Source of the DNA: Bacteroidales bacterium
GTDB lineage: Bacteria > Bacteroidota > Bacteroidia > Bacteroidales > Tenuifilaceae
DNA: 64,000 bases
Assembly: GCA_028708425.1 (NCBI GenBank)
Contig: JAQVYY010000006.1
Location: 36,430-100,429 of the forward strand
Direction of reading: 5' to 3'
Shown: positions 63,874 to 64,000 of the stretch, in pieces
Layout: the number at the start of each line of letters is the position of its first letter
How positions within the stretch are numbered: position 1 is the first letter of the stretch
Notes under the pieces: model-generated
The model's database searches: none
Told to the model about the DNA's origin: nothing
The model's input: only the letters and a program-made list of their open reading frames with translations
Translations under genes and position numbers: made by a program

Positions 63874-64000
63874 CATTGGCGTCCGGTTAATATTTATAGA
63901 TTCCTCCCTACGGTCGGAATGACAGGGCGTTGAGTTGTATTTGGGAGGGGAGGGCTTGGCTAGCGGCTTCGCCGCTAGCCAAGCCCTCCCCTAAAAACTA
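63874..64000 (-). mobile_element. MITE-like element, copy 3 (cut by the window edge)
   Basis: Begins with CATTGGCGTCCGGTTAATA and runs to the central GGGGAGGGCTTGGCTAGCGG hairpin, as copy 1 in reverse. Nearly identical to copy 1 over this part, so a recent insertion. The other end is outside the window. Confidence 0.85.

Overview
The window is chromosomal DNA of a Bacteroidota bacterium, most likely class Bacteroidia. Signs are the Bacteroidetes-type V-ATPase operon with a DUF2764 gene, the rpmB-rpmG-DUF4295-ftsY block, a DUF6340 lipoprotein, DUF1987/SiaC proteins, start codons without Shine-Dalgarno sequences, and promoters of the TTG-N19/20-TANNTTTG type. The genus cannot be named from the sequence. 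Most of it is housekeeping DNA. Accessory stretches lie at about 36.8-42.5 kb and 62.4-64 kb, and two families of short dispersed repeats fill many intergenic gaps.

Layout. 0-7.1 kb: V-type ATPase operon (E end, DUF2764, A, B, D, I, K), closed by a terminator; the K subunit carries the Na+-site residues known from Enterococcus hirae. 7.2-10.7 kb: ung, prfC and a glycosyltransferase. 10.8-13.3 kb: a MITE-like element with a 10-bp target duplication, a 150-bp repeat, a WbqC protein, a UPF0316 protein, a possible small RNA and two identical tRNA-Lys genes. 13.3-17 kb: three tandem SiaC-like genes and a TolA-like protein with three near-identical 339-bp repeats. 17.3-25 kb: ftsY/ribosomal proteins, cinA, a Ste24 protease and secreted proteins. 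25-35.2 kb: hybrid kinase, phosphoesterase, DUF308, AraC regulator, Hsp20, a Usp fusion and a sodium:solute symporter. 35.2-36.8 kb: trpB behind a classical tryptophan attenuator with a Trp-Trp-Trp leader peptide.

36.8-42.1 kb is the most unusual region. It is a cluster of small secreted and beta-barrel proteins around a lipoprotein whose signal-peptide codons consist of seven CTCTT repeats. As sequenced, the ATG is out of frame with the body of the gene; gain of one unit or loss of two would restore a full lipoprotein signal. Three transcription units in this cluster share a 12-bp palindrome exactly 3 bp after the TTTG of the promoter -7 region, which suggests one common regulator. I infer a phase-variable, co-regulated surface-protein locus.

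42.4-47.6 kb: methyl-accepting protein with an 11-bp tandem repeat in its leader, response regulators, a two-component kinase and a DCC protein. 47.7-58.8 kb: hydrolase, TetR-controlled RND efflux operon ending in a PII-like protein, MATE exporter, OsmC. 59.1-62.4 kb: malic enzyme, an unknown protein, a TPR protein. 62.4-64 kb: remains of a carotenoid cluster (phytoene synthase, CruF/DUF422 and acyltransferase pseudogenes) around an intact lipocalin, ending in a third copy of the MITE-like element.
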